64,000 nt of DNA from CAVRUZ01 sp963724495 (GCA_963724495.1 CAVRUZ010000002.1:62001-126000); one strand, 5' to 3'; counted from the first letter of the stretch, positions 56,559 to 63,960 are shown. Numbers and translations are program-made. Notes: a model not told the origin generated them from the sequence alone.

Positions 56559-58898
56559 GTGACCCTCACCTCGGCGCGGTTGAGCCCCGACGACGTCCTC
56601 GACCGGCTCGATCCCGAGCAGCGGGCGGCGGCGCAGGCCGTGCACGGGCCGGTCGCGATCCTCGCCGGTGCGGGCACGGGCAAGACCCGCACGATCACCC
56701 ACCGCATCGCCTACGCCGTGCACGCCGGCATGTGGCAGCCCCAGCAGGTGCTGGCGGTGACGTTCACCACGCGGGCGGCAGGGGAGATGCGCACCCGGCT
56801 GGCCGAACTCGGCGTGCCCGGCGTGCAGGCGCGGACGTTCCACTCGGCTGCCCTGCGCCAGGCGAGATTCTTCTGGCCACAGGTCTACGACCGTGACCTG
56901 CCGCAGATCATCGAGTCCAAGCTGGGGCTGGTCGGACAGGCCGCAGGTTCCTGCCGGATGTCGCTCGACCTGGCCGGCCGGCGGGACGTCGCTTCGGAGA
57001 TCGAGTGGGCGAAGGTCAGCAACGTGTCTGTCGAGGACTACCCGAGGCTGGCCGTGCGGGCTGGGCGCACGGTGTCGGGAATCGAGCCGGAGCAGGTCGC
57101 CCGGCTCTTCGGGGCCTACGAGCAGGCACGCCGCAACGCTGACCGGATCGATCTCGAGGACGTGCTGCTGTGTGCCGCCGGGCTCCTGGCCGGCGACGCG
57201 CGGACGGCGTCGGTCATCCGGTCGCAGTACCGGCACCTCGTCGTGGACGAGTACCAGGACGTCTCGCCGCTCCAGCAGGCACTGCTCGACCTGTGGCTCG
57301 GCGACAACCGCGATCTGTGTGTGGTGGGCGATCCCACCCAGACCATCTACTCCTTCGCCGGCGCACGGGCCGACTTCCTGCGCGAATTCCCCAAGCGTTA
57401 CGCCGGGGCCGAGGTCCTCTCGCTGCACCGCGACTACCGCTCCACTCCGCAGGTCGTGGCGACCGCCAATGCGCTCATGTCCCGCGCCGACGCCGTCAGC
57501 CGCCGCGCCCACGTGCAGCTCTCGTCGGAGCGAGGACCTGGTCCCGAGGTGGCGTACGCGGAGTACCCCGACGAGGTGGCGGAGGCGACCGGTGTCGCCC
57601 GCTCCATCCGGGGTCTGGTGTCGTCAGGTGTGTCGCCGGGCGACGTCGCGGTCCTCTACCGGATCAACGCGCAGTCCGAACCGGTGGAGCAGGCCCTCAC
57701 CGATGCCGGAGTGCCCTACCAGGTCCGCGGCGGGGAACGGTTCTTCGACCGTGCCGAGGTACGCGAGGCGATGGCGATCCTGCGTGGCGCAGCCGTGGCC
57801 GAGGCAGCGGAGCTCGCCGCAGCCGGAGTCGACGAGGCGGAGGGCTCCGCCGACGATCAGCCGGACGCGCTGGAGCAGGCCGTCGCCGGTGCACTCTCCG
57901 CGGTCGGCTACAGCAGCGAGCCACCGACCGGCACGGGCCGCACGCGGGAGCGGTGGGAGTCGCTGTCGGCCCTCGTCGCGTTGGCCGCGGAGCAGCAGCA
58001 GGCCGGACTGACCACGCTGCGGTCGTTCGTCGACGTGCTGGTGCAGCGCTCGGAGGCTCAGCACGCGCCGGGGCTGAACGGGGTGTCGTTGTCCACGCTG
58101 CATGCGGCCAAGGGGCTGGAGTGGGAGCACGTCTTCCTGATCGGTCTGCACGATCAGATGCTGCCGTCGTCGCAGGCGCGCACCGACCAGGCGATCGCGG
58201 AGGAGCGACGTCTCCTCTACGTGGGGATCACCCGAGCGGCCAGCGGACTGACGATGTCCTGGGCGCTGTCGCGCTCGCCCGGCGGAGCCGGCCGCCGGCG
58301 ACCGAGCCGCTTCCTCGACGGACTGCGACCGACTGGTCGCTCCGTCCACGACCGCGACCGGTCCGAGACCAGGGCGCGCAAGGGCGGTGGCGCCACCGTC
58401 GCGCGCTGTCGCGTCTGCGGGTCGGGACTCACCGATGCGACCGCCCGCCGGCTCGGCCGGTGCACCAGCTGTCCGAGTTCCTACGACGAGGGGCTGCTGG
58501 AGCAGCTGCGAGCCTGGCGGCTCGACCGTGCTCGAGAGCTCAGCCAGCCCGCGTTCTGCGTGTTCACCGACGCCACGCTCATCGCTCTGGCCGAAGCCAG
58601 GCCGGTCGATCGGCGCACCCTGCTGGCCATCCCTGGAATCGGCGCAAGCAAGGCGGACAAGTTCGGCGACGACGTCATCGGTCTCTGCGCCGACGTGACT
58701 GCGCTGGTGGGAGCAGTTGCCGGTCAGCGGCGGGATCTCCTTGTGTACAAGAGCGAAACACTCAGGAACAGGGAGGCAACGGCGCGAGGCGCTCGCGAAG
58801 AATCTCCCTGGAATGTTTCGAAATCAACGCAAAAACGGTTGTGTGGACGACCTGCGGCGGCATACTCTCGTCGAACACACATCTTCCGGCTGCGGTGA
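56559..58898 (+). CDS. uvrD2: UvrD2-type superfamily I DNA helicase with HRDC domain
   Basis: 3'-5' DNA helicase of 779 residues. LDPEQRAAAQAVHGPVAIL, Walker A AGAGTGKTRT, VTFTTRAAGEMRTRLAELG, Walker B VVDEYQDVSPLQQ, HRDYRSTPQVV, LHAAKGLEWEHVFLIG and LLYVGITRA cover the helicase motifs. A tetracysteine link (CRVCG..GRCTSCP) and a C-terminal HRDC domain (VDRRTLLAIPGIGASKADKF) mark UvrD2. GTG 56559 follows CAGGAT by 6 bases. The last ~50 codons (after 58740) are less GC-rich and overlap the presumed whiB7-leader promoter; the family usually ends near 700 residues, so this tail may be a late extension or the result of an indel. Confidence 0.9.
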   Translation: MTLTSARLSPDDVLDRLDPEQRAAAQAVHGPVAILAGAGTGKTRTITHRIAYAVHAGMWQPQQVLAVTFTTRAAGEMRTRLAELGVPGVQARTFHSAALRQARFFWPQVYDRDLPQIIESKLGLVGQAAGSCRMSLDLAGRRDVASEIEWAKVSNVSVEDYPRLAVRAGRTVSGIEPEQVARLFGAYEQARRNADRIDLEDVLLCAAGLLAGDARTASVIRSQYRHLVVDEYQDVSPLQQALLDLWLGDNRDLCVVGDPTQTIYSFAGARADFLREFPKRYAGAEVLSLHRDYRSTPQVVATANALMSRADAVSRRAHVQLSSERGPGPEVAYAEYPDEVAEATGVARSIRGLVSSGVSPGDVAVLYRINAQSEPVEQALTDAGVPYQVRGGERFFDRAEVREAMAILRGAAVAEAAELAAAGVDEAEGSADDQPDALEQAVAGALSAVGYSSEPPTGTGRTRERWESLSALVALAAEQQQAGLTTLRSFVDVLVQRSEAQHAPGLNGVSLSTLHAAKGLEWEHVFLIGLHDQMLPSSQARTDQAIAEERRLLYVGITRAASGLTMSWALSRSPGGAGRRRPSRFLDGLRPTGRSVHDRDRSETRARKGGGATVARCRVCGSGLTDATARRLGRCTSCPSSYDEGLLEQLRAWRLDRARELSQPAFCVFTDATLIALAEARPVDRRTLLAIPGIGASKADKFGDDVIGLCADVTALVGAVAGQRRDLLVYKSETLRNREATARGAREESPWNVSKSTQKRLCGRPAAAYSRRTHIFRLR
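58831..58866 (+). promoter_or_regulatory. Promoter of the whiB7 leader with A-run before the -35 element
   Basis: AAAAACGG (58831-58838) is directly followed by TTGTGT (58839-58844) and, after 16 bases, CATACT (58861-58866). An AT-rich block just upstream of -35 is the arrangement reported for WhiB7-activated promoters, so autoactivation is plausible. It lies inside the 3' end of uvrD2. The hexamer fit is by eye. Confidence 0.5.
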
Positions 58899-58969
58899 AC
58901 TCTGCGCTCTTGAGGGAACACTGCGAAGTCGGAGATGACGCAAGTACGAACTGGAAGGGAGGTGCACCG

Positions 58970-59356
58970 ATGGAGAACGAGACCAACGTGAGCGTTCTGG
59001 CTTCACAGCAGAGCAGCCCCACCCGCATCAGCATGCTGATGACCGGCGTCCGTGTCGGTGCTGCCCCCTTCGCTCCTGGCTCGGTCCTCCGCCTCGGTGC
59101 GCCCAACCGCGATGAGCGGCGGCGCAGCCACGCGCAGATGACCGATGTCCTCGCGCAGGGAGCGGGTCCGCGTGCGCGGGTTTCGTCCCTGCCGGTGGAG
59201 AAGTCTGCCCAGGTGCGGTCTGCGTTCGACCCACGCCAGGGCATCGCCACCAGTCTCTCTCTCGACCCGACCTACATCTCGAACGGCGCCTCTGCCGATG
59301 ACGCAGGGACCGCCTACGGTCCGGTCCGTTACCAGGAGCATCCGCCAGCAGCCTGA
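58970..59356 (+). CDS. 128-codon ORF in the whiB7 leader, unknown product
   Basis: ATG 58970 has a strong GGAAGGGAGG upstream. The product (MENETNVSVLASQQSSPTRI.. ending VRYQEHPPAA) has no recognisable domain, no membrane span, no Cys, and is rich in Ser/Ala/Arg. Its stop at 59354-59356 lies 15 bases before an intrinsic terminator and within a small CAGCAG/CTGCTG hairpin (59346-59363). Position between promoter and attenuator-like terminator suggests a regulatory leader ORF for whiB7, though 128 codons is long for that; it could also be a small protein gene in its own right. Confidence 0.6.
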   Translation: MENETNVSVLASQQSSPTRISMLMTGVRVGAAPFAPGSVLRLGAPNRDERRRSHAQMTDVLAQGAGPRARVSSLPVEKSAQVRSAFDPRQGIATSLSLDPTYISNGASADDAGTAYGPVRYQEHPPAA

Positions 59357-59371
59357 CCTGCTGACCACTCC

Positions 59372-59415
59372 GGCCGCGGAACCGAATCACTCGGGATCCG
59401 CGGCCTTCTTCTTTT
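59372..59415 (+). terminator. Intrinsic terminator in the whiB7 leader
   Basis: Perfect 9-bp stem GGCCGCGGA (59372-59380) / TCCGCGGCC (59397-59405) with an inner CCGA/TCGG pairing, followed at once by TTCTTCTTTT. It lies 178 bases before the whiB7 start codon. The right arm can also pair with GGCCGCG at 59419-59425, an alternative fold. The placement suits transcription attenuation. Confidence 0.85.
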
Positions 59416-59471
59416 CCCGGCCGCGCTCCCGCTCCGAGCAGCACGAGCCCACGAGCCGAGGAACCACTGCC

Positions 59472-59588
59472 ATGCGCACCACTCACGACCGGCGTCCGCA
59501 GCCGTCCGGTCCCAGACGTGTCCTGTCCCGCCCGCAGGTCCCCAGACCTCGGTGTGTCCCGCCCACCCACAGCAACCCACGGAGCTGA
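59472..59588 (+). CDS. 38-codon Arg/Pro-rich upstream ORF of whiB7
   Basis: ATG 59472 has GAGGA nine bases upstream. The peptide starts MRTTHDRRPQPSGPRRV and ends PTHSNPRS; 8 Arg and 8 Pro in 38 residues. Its TGA (59586-59588) is 5 bases before the whiB7 GTG. Pro/Arg-rich leader peptides slow ribosomes, which would fit translation-dependent control of whiB7. It shares a reading frame with the WhiB7 core, so the TGA is the only stop between them. Confidence 0.55.
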   Translation: MRTTHDRRPQPSGPRRVLSRPQVPRPRCVPPTHSNPRS

Positions 59589-59593
59589 GCACC

Positions 59594-59876
59594 GTGTCCG
59601 CTTCACTTACTCGATCTCGGCAGCGCCGTTGCGCCGACGTTCGACCTGCCCTGTCACAGCCTCGATCCTGAACTGTTCTTCGCGGAGTCTCCGGCCGATG
59701 TGGAGCGCGCCAAGGCGCACTGCCTCGACTGCCCACTCAAGGCCGAGTGCCTCGAAGGTGCCCTGAACCGGCGTGAGCCGTGGGGCGTCTGGGGCGGCGA
59801 ACTGTTCGTGTCCGGCGTCGTCGTGGCGCGCAAGCGCCCGCGAGGGCGTCCCCGCAAGGACGAGGTCGCCGCGTGA
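59594..59876 (+). CDS. whiB7: WhiB7-type Fe-S transcriptional regulator with AT-hook, frame broken once
   Basis: Binds a [4Fe-4S] cluster and sigma-A and activates intrinsic antibiotic-resistance genes in actinobacteria. The core reads DLPCHSLDPELFFAESPADV, AKAHCLDCPLKAEC (the remaining three cluster Cys), REPWGVWGGELF, and the AT-hook KRPRGRPRKDEVAA. GTG 59594 with GGAG upstream starts MSASLT, but that frame runs out after 25 codons; the core is in another frame, open from 59589 without a start codon. Removing one base near 59603-59610 would give MSASL-LDLGSAVAPTFDLPC and a 93-residue protein, the normal length. Sits after uvrD2 as in mycobacteria. Confidence 0.88.
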
Positions 59877-60055
59877 CGGCGATGACGCACGACGCGCACC
59901 GGCGTGCGCGCGCTGTCACCGTCCGGATCCCTGCCCTGGAAAGGCCTTCGGTGCTCTCGATGTCGAGGGCATCCATGACGAAGGAATTGCGTTCAGGGGC
60001 AGCGGATTCGGTCGTATCCCACGATCGATCCGACATACGAACCAGGAGCACCACC

Positions 60056-60196
60056 ATGTTGGTCATGCAAGAAGAACTCGCACGAGCGCAGATAGAGCGG
60101 CGGCTCGAGCACACGATCCGCAAGGGTCACCAGCTCGGGCTGCTGCGCCAGCGTCGTGCCCACGGGGGCGTCCGCGCCCGTGGAGCACGCCCGTAG
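60056..60196 (+). CDS. 46-residue basic small protein
   Basis: ATG 60056 is preceded by AGGAG at good spacing. The product (MLVMQEELARAQIERRLEHT.. to GVRARGARP) is helical and strongly basic, with no known domain recognised. It lies 180 bases after whiB7 and ends at a hairpin, so it may be co-transcribed. Small basic proteins of similar type follow regulatory genes in actinobacteria, but the function is unknown. Confidence 0.55.
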   Translation: MLVMQEELARAQIERRLEHTIRKGHQLGLLRQRRAHGGVRARGARP

Positions 60197-60234
60197 CCCC
60201 GGCCGGTCGCTACCGCCGGCTGTGATGGGCCAAT

Positions 60235-60265
60235 GCGGCGGGTGGGATCGACTCCCACCCGCCGC
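60235..60265. terminator. Perfect 13-bp hairpin between convergent genes
   Basis: GCGGCGGGTGGGA (60235-60247) and its exact complement (60253-60265) enclose TCGAC. It lies between the end of the 46-residue gene and the end of the convergent ThiF-like gene, so it probably serves as a bidirectional terminator. No T-run follows on the plus strand. Confidence 0.7.
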
Positions 60266-60293
60266 TGACCCATGTCCATATCTGAAGTGGGGG

Positions 60294-61409
60294 TCAATCT
60301 TCCTTCCCACGTTCAGGATCTGCCGCTGCATGCACGGCTAGGTGCTCGAAGCGGCACCCACAGCCGGGATGCGGCGGCCAGGTGCGCCGACGGACGCGGC
60401 CGTCGAGACCGATCGTCAGCGTTCCGCCCATGCTTGCGGGCCGCTCGCCGGTCAGGAACGTCGTGACGTGCAAGACGGCAAGGCTCGCGACCAGGCCCGC
60501 AAGCGCCACATCGCTCGCCGGCGGCGGTCCGGGCACGACCGTCTGCGCCAGCAGGGCCGGCCACGCCGGGTCGAGGTCGGAACGATGCAGGTCGATGCAA
60601 TGCAGGCACGCGGTCTCACCGGGGACCACGAACGGGCCGACCGTGCCCGCGGCCTCCGAGACCGAGGCCAGCAGGTGCGGCACGCCCTCGCTCACCAACC
60701 GGATCAGGCAGGCACGGTCTGCTTCCTCGTCTGGCGCCAGCACCACCAGATCCGGGCGGCTGCCGATCCGGCTCAGCACGCGGGTGCTCGGTGCCGCGCC
60801 GGCGAGAAGCCGCCTCGCACCATCGAATCGGGGCCGCCCGATGTCGTGTGTGGTCAGCCCGAACGGCGTGATGTCGCTGGCGAGAGCAGGTTCATCGTCG
60901 GCGATCACGAGCATCCCGACGCCGGATGCCCCCAGCAGTGCAGCGATGCCGGCACCGACCCGGCCGGCCCCGATCACGGCGACCAGCGCATGCCGCCTGG
61001 CTCGGAAGGCAGCCGGGCCTGCCCCGGGAGACGATCGGCCGAGTGCGCTGGCACGCAGGTCAGGGGCCAGCCGGTCGCGGTCCATCAACGGCAGCGGAGC
61101 GGGCGCATCGGCAGCGCTTCCGGCGTCGGCGAGCAGGCCCGCCTCGGCCAGGACGTCGAGGGCCGCCCGCGCTCTGTCGGCGTCGATCCCACTGCGCTGA
61201 GCGAGGGCAAGCGCACCTCCCGCGTCCAGCGAGCCGTCGAGGCCGGCGAGGAACCCGGCCAGCAGGGCGTCGACCCCCTCGATCACCACCGCACGCTCGG
61301 GGTCGAGCCCGAACTGCAGCAGACCGGGTGCTCGCCAGGCCTGGCGCAGGCCCGCCTTGAGCATCGGTCGGTCGACCGTCACCGGCGCGGGGCAGGACTC
61401 AAGGCTCAT
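60294..61409 (-). CDS. ThiF/E1-like protein with zinc cysteines (TOMM cyclodehydratase-partner-like)
   Basis: 371 residues. The N-terminal ~120 residues form a winged-helix-like leader-recognition region (GVDALLAGFLAGLDGSLDAG.. ARAALDVLAEAGLLADAG). A Rossmann E1-like fold follows: VAVIGAGRVGAGIAALLGAS and LVIADDEPA. CLHC (in GETACLHCIDLHR) and CGC near the end can bind zinc, as in E1-like partners of YcaO enzymes. The adenylation Arg/Asp motifs of active E1 enzymes are weak. It resembles the ThiF-type gene near whiB7 in mycobacteria. No YcaO or precursor peptide gene is visible in the window. Confidence 0.75.
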   Translation of the reverse strand: MSLESCPAPVTVDRPMLKAGLRQAWRAPGLLQFGLDPERAVVIEGVDALLAGFLAGLDGSLDAGGALALAQRSGIDADRARAALDVLAEAGLLADAGSAADAPAPLPLMDRDRLAPDLRASALGRSSPGAGPAAFRARRHALVAVIGAGRVGAGIAALLGASGVGMLVIADDEPALASDITPFGLTTHDIGRPRFDGARRLLAGAAPSTRVLSRIGSRPDLVVLAPDEEADRACLIRLVSEGVPHLLASVSEAAGTVGPFVVPGETACLHCIDLHRSDLDPAWPALLAQTVVPGPPPASDVALAGLVASLAVLHVTTFLTGERPASMGGTLTIGLDGRVRRRTWPPHPGCGCRFEHLAVHAAADPERGKED

Positions 61410-61571
61410 CGCCCGATGTCCTCTCTCTGGCCGCGAGGGTGGACACGACGTCGGATTCGCGAGGCGTCAGGTCGTCGGTGCGGTGGAGATAGCCCGGCGG
61501 TCCGGGCGCAGACGATGGCAGGAAGTCCCCGAGGACGGCTTGGGGTTTCCACAAGGTGCCGCGAACGTCCG

Positions 61572-61612
61572 CGCGGGCGTCGCTGGTCCGGTGGGAACCA
61601 GCGACGCCCGCG
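61572..61612. terminator. Perfect 16-bp hairpin downstream of the DUF5679 gene
   Basis: Arms 61572-61587 and 61597-61612 are exact complements (arm CGCGGGCGTCGCTGGT) with a 9-base loop. It lies 51 bases beyond the DUF5679 stop and about 160 bases upstream of the ThiF-like start, in a 253-bp gap that holds nothing else. Likely a terminator, although no T-run follows. Confidence 0.6.
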
Positions 61613-61662
61613 GTGTGCGGTTGTCGAACGTGGCGCCGCTGGCGGCACGCCCGACTAGCGCG

Positions 61663-61821
61663 TCAGGCCTTGCCGAGAATGCGGTTCAGGTTGGTGCTAC
61701 AGACCGGGCAGACGGCCTTCGCCATCCTGGTGCCCTTGTCGTTGACCCGGATCTCGCCACTGGCCTCGCGCTTTGCCTTGCACTTCACGCAGTAGAACTC
61801 ACCGGTGTACGTGTCGGCCAT
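61663..61821 (-). CDS. DUF5679 zinc-ribbon-like small protein
   Basis: 52 residues: MADTYTGEFYCVKCKAKREA, then SGEIRVNDKGTRMAKAVCPV, then CSTNLNRILGKA. Two CxxC pairs (CVKC and CPVC) form a probable zinc ribbon. This short conserved family is common in actinobacteria; the function is unknown. GAGGAGG stands upstream of the ATG. The same-strand ThiF-like gene lies downstream. Confidence 0.88.
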   Translation of the reverse strand: MADTYTGEFYCVKCKAKREASGEIRVNDKGTRMAKAVCPVCSTNLNRILGKA

Positions 61822-61989
61822 CTGGCCCTCCTCGCGCTTGCGCTGTCGGCTGACAGGGATGGGAACGCAGGCTGCCTTCCCTGACCCGGCGGCTGGCCGA
61901 GCCGCCTCACCATACGTCAGCCAGGGCGCCAGACAGCGGAGGCGGGGCGCAGGCTGAGCGGCGGTTCCAAGCGACCACGTTCGGGTGGG

Positions 61990-62009
61990 TTGTGCACAAC
62001 TGTGGACAA
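61990..62009. other. DnaA-box-like pair
   Basis: The palindrome TTGTGCACAA (61990-61999) is followed by TGTGGACAA (62001-62009), the complement of TTGTCCACA, which matches a GC-rich DnaA box. A looser match (CTGTCCACA) is at 62222. Two or three boxes are too few to call an origin. The rest of the 587-bp gap 61822-62408 contains inverted-repeat copy A and no gene. Confidence 0.3.
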
Positions 62010-62058
62010 CTTCTGTGCAGAACGCCGGCCAGCTGTGGATCCGAACGGCTCAGGCGTC

Positions 62059-62190
62059 CGACCGCTGTGGCCGGCCCAACCGGCCCTCAAACATGCAAGA
62101 GGTCCGGGCACGTCCGGACATGTCCGGTTATCTCGGGCGGGGAGTCTGTCCGTCTGCCTGTTTGCGGATGTCCTAGCTGACCGAGTGCAT
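62059..62190 (+). repeat. Long inverted repeat, copy A
   Basis: About 130 bases, matching in reverse orientation the copy at 63003-63133 with roughly 85-90% identity by eye; the main gap is 9 bases present here and absent in copy B. Shared landmarks are CGACCGCTGTGGCCG, TCAAACATGCAAGAGGTCCG, GACATGTCCGGTTATCTCGG, CGTCTGCCTGTTTG and CTGACCGAGTG. It contains the 14-bp palindrome CCGGACATGTCCGG. Confidence 0.9.
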
Positions 62191-62408
62191 CCGACCGGCC
62201 ACGGTCCGGTTGGCTGGGCGGCTGTCCACAGCCAGGGTCGTTTCGCGGGATCCGTCCACGCTCGCCGCGTCGTGCCCGCAGGTGTCGGCGCGGCCAGGCA
62301 GGCTGTGCCCTGTCGACGTGAACGCGCGGCTAGCCTGCTTCGCTGCCGGAATCCGAGCAGGTCGGCGTCGAGCGGATTCTGGGAGTGGGGTCGGGAAGTG
62401 GGACTGCG

Positions 62409-63002
62409 GTGAGAGTGGACGACGTCAGGCAACCGCCCTTGCCCGGTACGGGTCCGAGGGTGGAGATCCGGCGGAGCCGGCGGCGGCGCCGGACGGTGCA
62501 GGCCTACCAGGAGGGCGACACGGTGGTCGTCCTGATGCCGGCCGGCCTGTCCCGGGCCGCTGAGCAGCGCCACGTCGCCGACCTGCTCGGCCGGCTGACC
62601 CGTCGCGAGCGCCGCCGCCACCCATCCGAGCCCGATCTGACCAGGCGGGCAGAGGCGCTTCGTGCCCGCTATCTCCCCGAGGCGCCGGAGCCGGCGTCGG
62701 TGCGCTACGTCTCGAACCAGCTGCACCGGTGGGGTTCGTGCACGCCGTCCGATCGCACCATCCGGCTCACCGACCGCCTGGTCGGGATGCCCGGCTGGGT
62801 GCTCGACTACGTGCTGCTGCACGAGCTCTGCCACCTGGTAGTGGCAGCTCACGATGCGCGCTTCCAGGCGCTGCTCGACCGGTACCCGCAGGTCGAGCGG
62901 GCCAAGGGCTTCCTGGCCGGGTACGAGCACGCCTCTGGCGGCGGTTCCGGCACACCGGCCGCTGCAGCAGGGCACGACCACGTGCCGGGGGACGTCGACT
63001 GA
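62409..63002 (+). CDS. YgjP-like (M48/DUF45) zinc metallopeptidase
   Basis: 197 residues. YVSNQLHRWGSCTPSDRTIR and YVLLHELCHLVVAAHDARFQ carry the SprT/YgjP WGSC block and the HExxH zinc motif (HELCH). The acidic third-ligand region follows (LLDRYPQVERAKGFLAGYEH). The N-terminus has a run of Arg (RRSRRRRRTVQ). GTG 62409 is chosen (MRVDDVRQPP); GTG 62385 is possible. Substrates of these small metallopeptidases are unknown. The gene is enclosed by a pair of long inverted repeats; copy B starts right at its stop codon. Confidence 0.87.
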   Translation: MRVDDVRQPPLPGTGPRVEIRRSRRRRRTVQAYQEGDTVVVLMPAGLSRAAEQRHVADLLGRLTRRERRRHPSEPDLTRRAEALRARYLPEAPEPASVRYVSNQLHRWGSCTPSDRTIRLTDRLVGMPGWVLDYVLLHELCHLVVAAHDARFQALLDRYPQVERAKGFLAGYEHASGGGSGTPAAAAGHDHVPGDVD

Positions 63003-63133
63003 TCGGTCGGACAGCCATCACTCGGTCAGCAATCGACAAACAGGCAGACGAACAGACCTCCCGCCCGAGATAACCGGACATGTCCCGGACCTCTTGCATG
63101 TTTGAGGCAGGTTGGGTCGGCCACAGCGGTCGA
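63003..63133 (-). repeat. Long inverted repeat, copy B
   Basis: Reverse-oriented copy of the 62059-62190 element, beginning immediately after the metallopeptidase stop. Both copies are intergenic, and the pair defines a 1075-bp segment. Confidence 0.9.
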
Positions 63134-63141
63134 ACGGCCGG

Positions 63142-63789
63142 TCAGTCGACGCTCGGCACGCGCGCGCTCACCGGCCAGTCGTCGGGGTACTCCGCCGCCA
63201 GTCGCGCAGCCTGGGCGTGCAGCTTGCGCCGGTGGCGTCCCGGCAGCAGGTCACCGAAGACGACGCCCCGCAGGTGGTCGGCCTCGTGCTGCAGGCACCG
63301 GGCGACCAGGCCGGTGCCGCCGTAGCGCACCGCCTGACCCGTCTGGTCCATGCCGGTCACCTCGGCGACGGTCGCGCGCCGGCAGGGCACGAAGGCTCCA
63401 GGCAGGGACAGACATCCCTCGCTGTCCTTCTCGCTGCCCTGTTCCGGGACGTCGGGCGTGGTGAGAACGGGGTTGCAGACCACACCCACCAGCCCGCGCA
63501 GGTCGGCTTCGGGAATCGGGTCGCCGTCCTCCTGCTCCTCGAGCCAGGTGTCGTCGGGCCGCAGGTCGAAGACGAACACCGCGAGATCGACACCCACCTG
63601 ATTCGCCGCCAGCCCCACGCCGTCAGCGGCATCCATCGTCGCGAACATGTCGGCGACGAGTTGGGCAAGCGACTCGTCGAACGCGGTGACCGGCGTGAGC
63701 GGCCGGTGCATCAACGGATCGCCCCAGCGCGTGACCGGGCGGAGCCGCCCGGCCGGAAGCCGCCAGTCCGTCGGAGTCGTTCGCTGCAC
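63142..63789 (-). CDS. def: Peptide deformylase
   Basis: Removes the formyl group from nascent protein N-termini. 215 residues with all three motifs: GVGLAANQ (motif 1), EGCLSLP (2; metal Cys) and QHEADH (3; metal His pair), spaced as in class I/III enzymes. An insertion with EEQEDGDPIPEADLRG lies between motifs 1 and 2, as often in actinobacteria. GTG 63789 (MQRTTPTDWRLPAG) with GAGG upstream is used. About 170 bases upstream hold no gene but a repeat pair. Confidence 0.93.
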   Translation of the reverse strand: MQRTTPTDWRLPAGRLRPVTRWGDPLMHRPLTPVTAFDESLAQLVADMFATMDAADGVGLAANQVGVDLAVFVFDLRPDDTWLEEQEDGDPIPEADLRGLVGVVCNPVLTTPDVPEQGSEKDSEGCLSLPGAFVPCRRATVAEVTGMDQTGQAVRYGGTGLVARCLQHEADHLRGVVFGDLLPGRHRRKLHAQAARLAAEYPDDWPVSARVPSVD

Positions 63790-63872
63790 GGCACCACCCT
63801 CACACGTGCCGACGAGAACCGGGCATTCCGGCTCGTCGTCTCGTCGGCGCCTGACTGCCGATGACGCGAACT

Positions 63873-63947
63873 CCTGAAAACCGGCGGCCAGAGGCGGCAT
63901 TCGCCCCACCGAAGCCCCGATCGGCGGACTGGACACCACTTTTCAGG
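63873..63947. repeat. Second inverted pair of the CCTGAAAA..GTGTCCAG motif
   Basis: Arm 1 CCTGAAAACCGGCGGCCAG (63873-63891) and arm 2 CTGGACACCACTTTTCAGG (63929-63947) match in inverse orientation at 15 of 19 positions. Arm 2 differs from arm 1 of the 18059 copy at only 3 of 19. Spacing is about 37 bases in both pairs. Confidence 0.55.
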
Positions 63948-63960
63948 GTTCGGGCCTGCG

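Noticed and set aside
61917..62981. 354-codon minus-strand open frame across the repeat and metallopeptidase region
   Set aside because: No domain, spans intergenic repeats, and lies antisense to a gene with HELCH and WGSC motifs.
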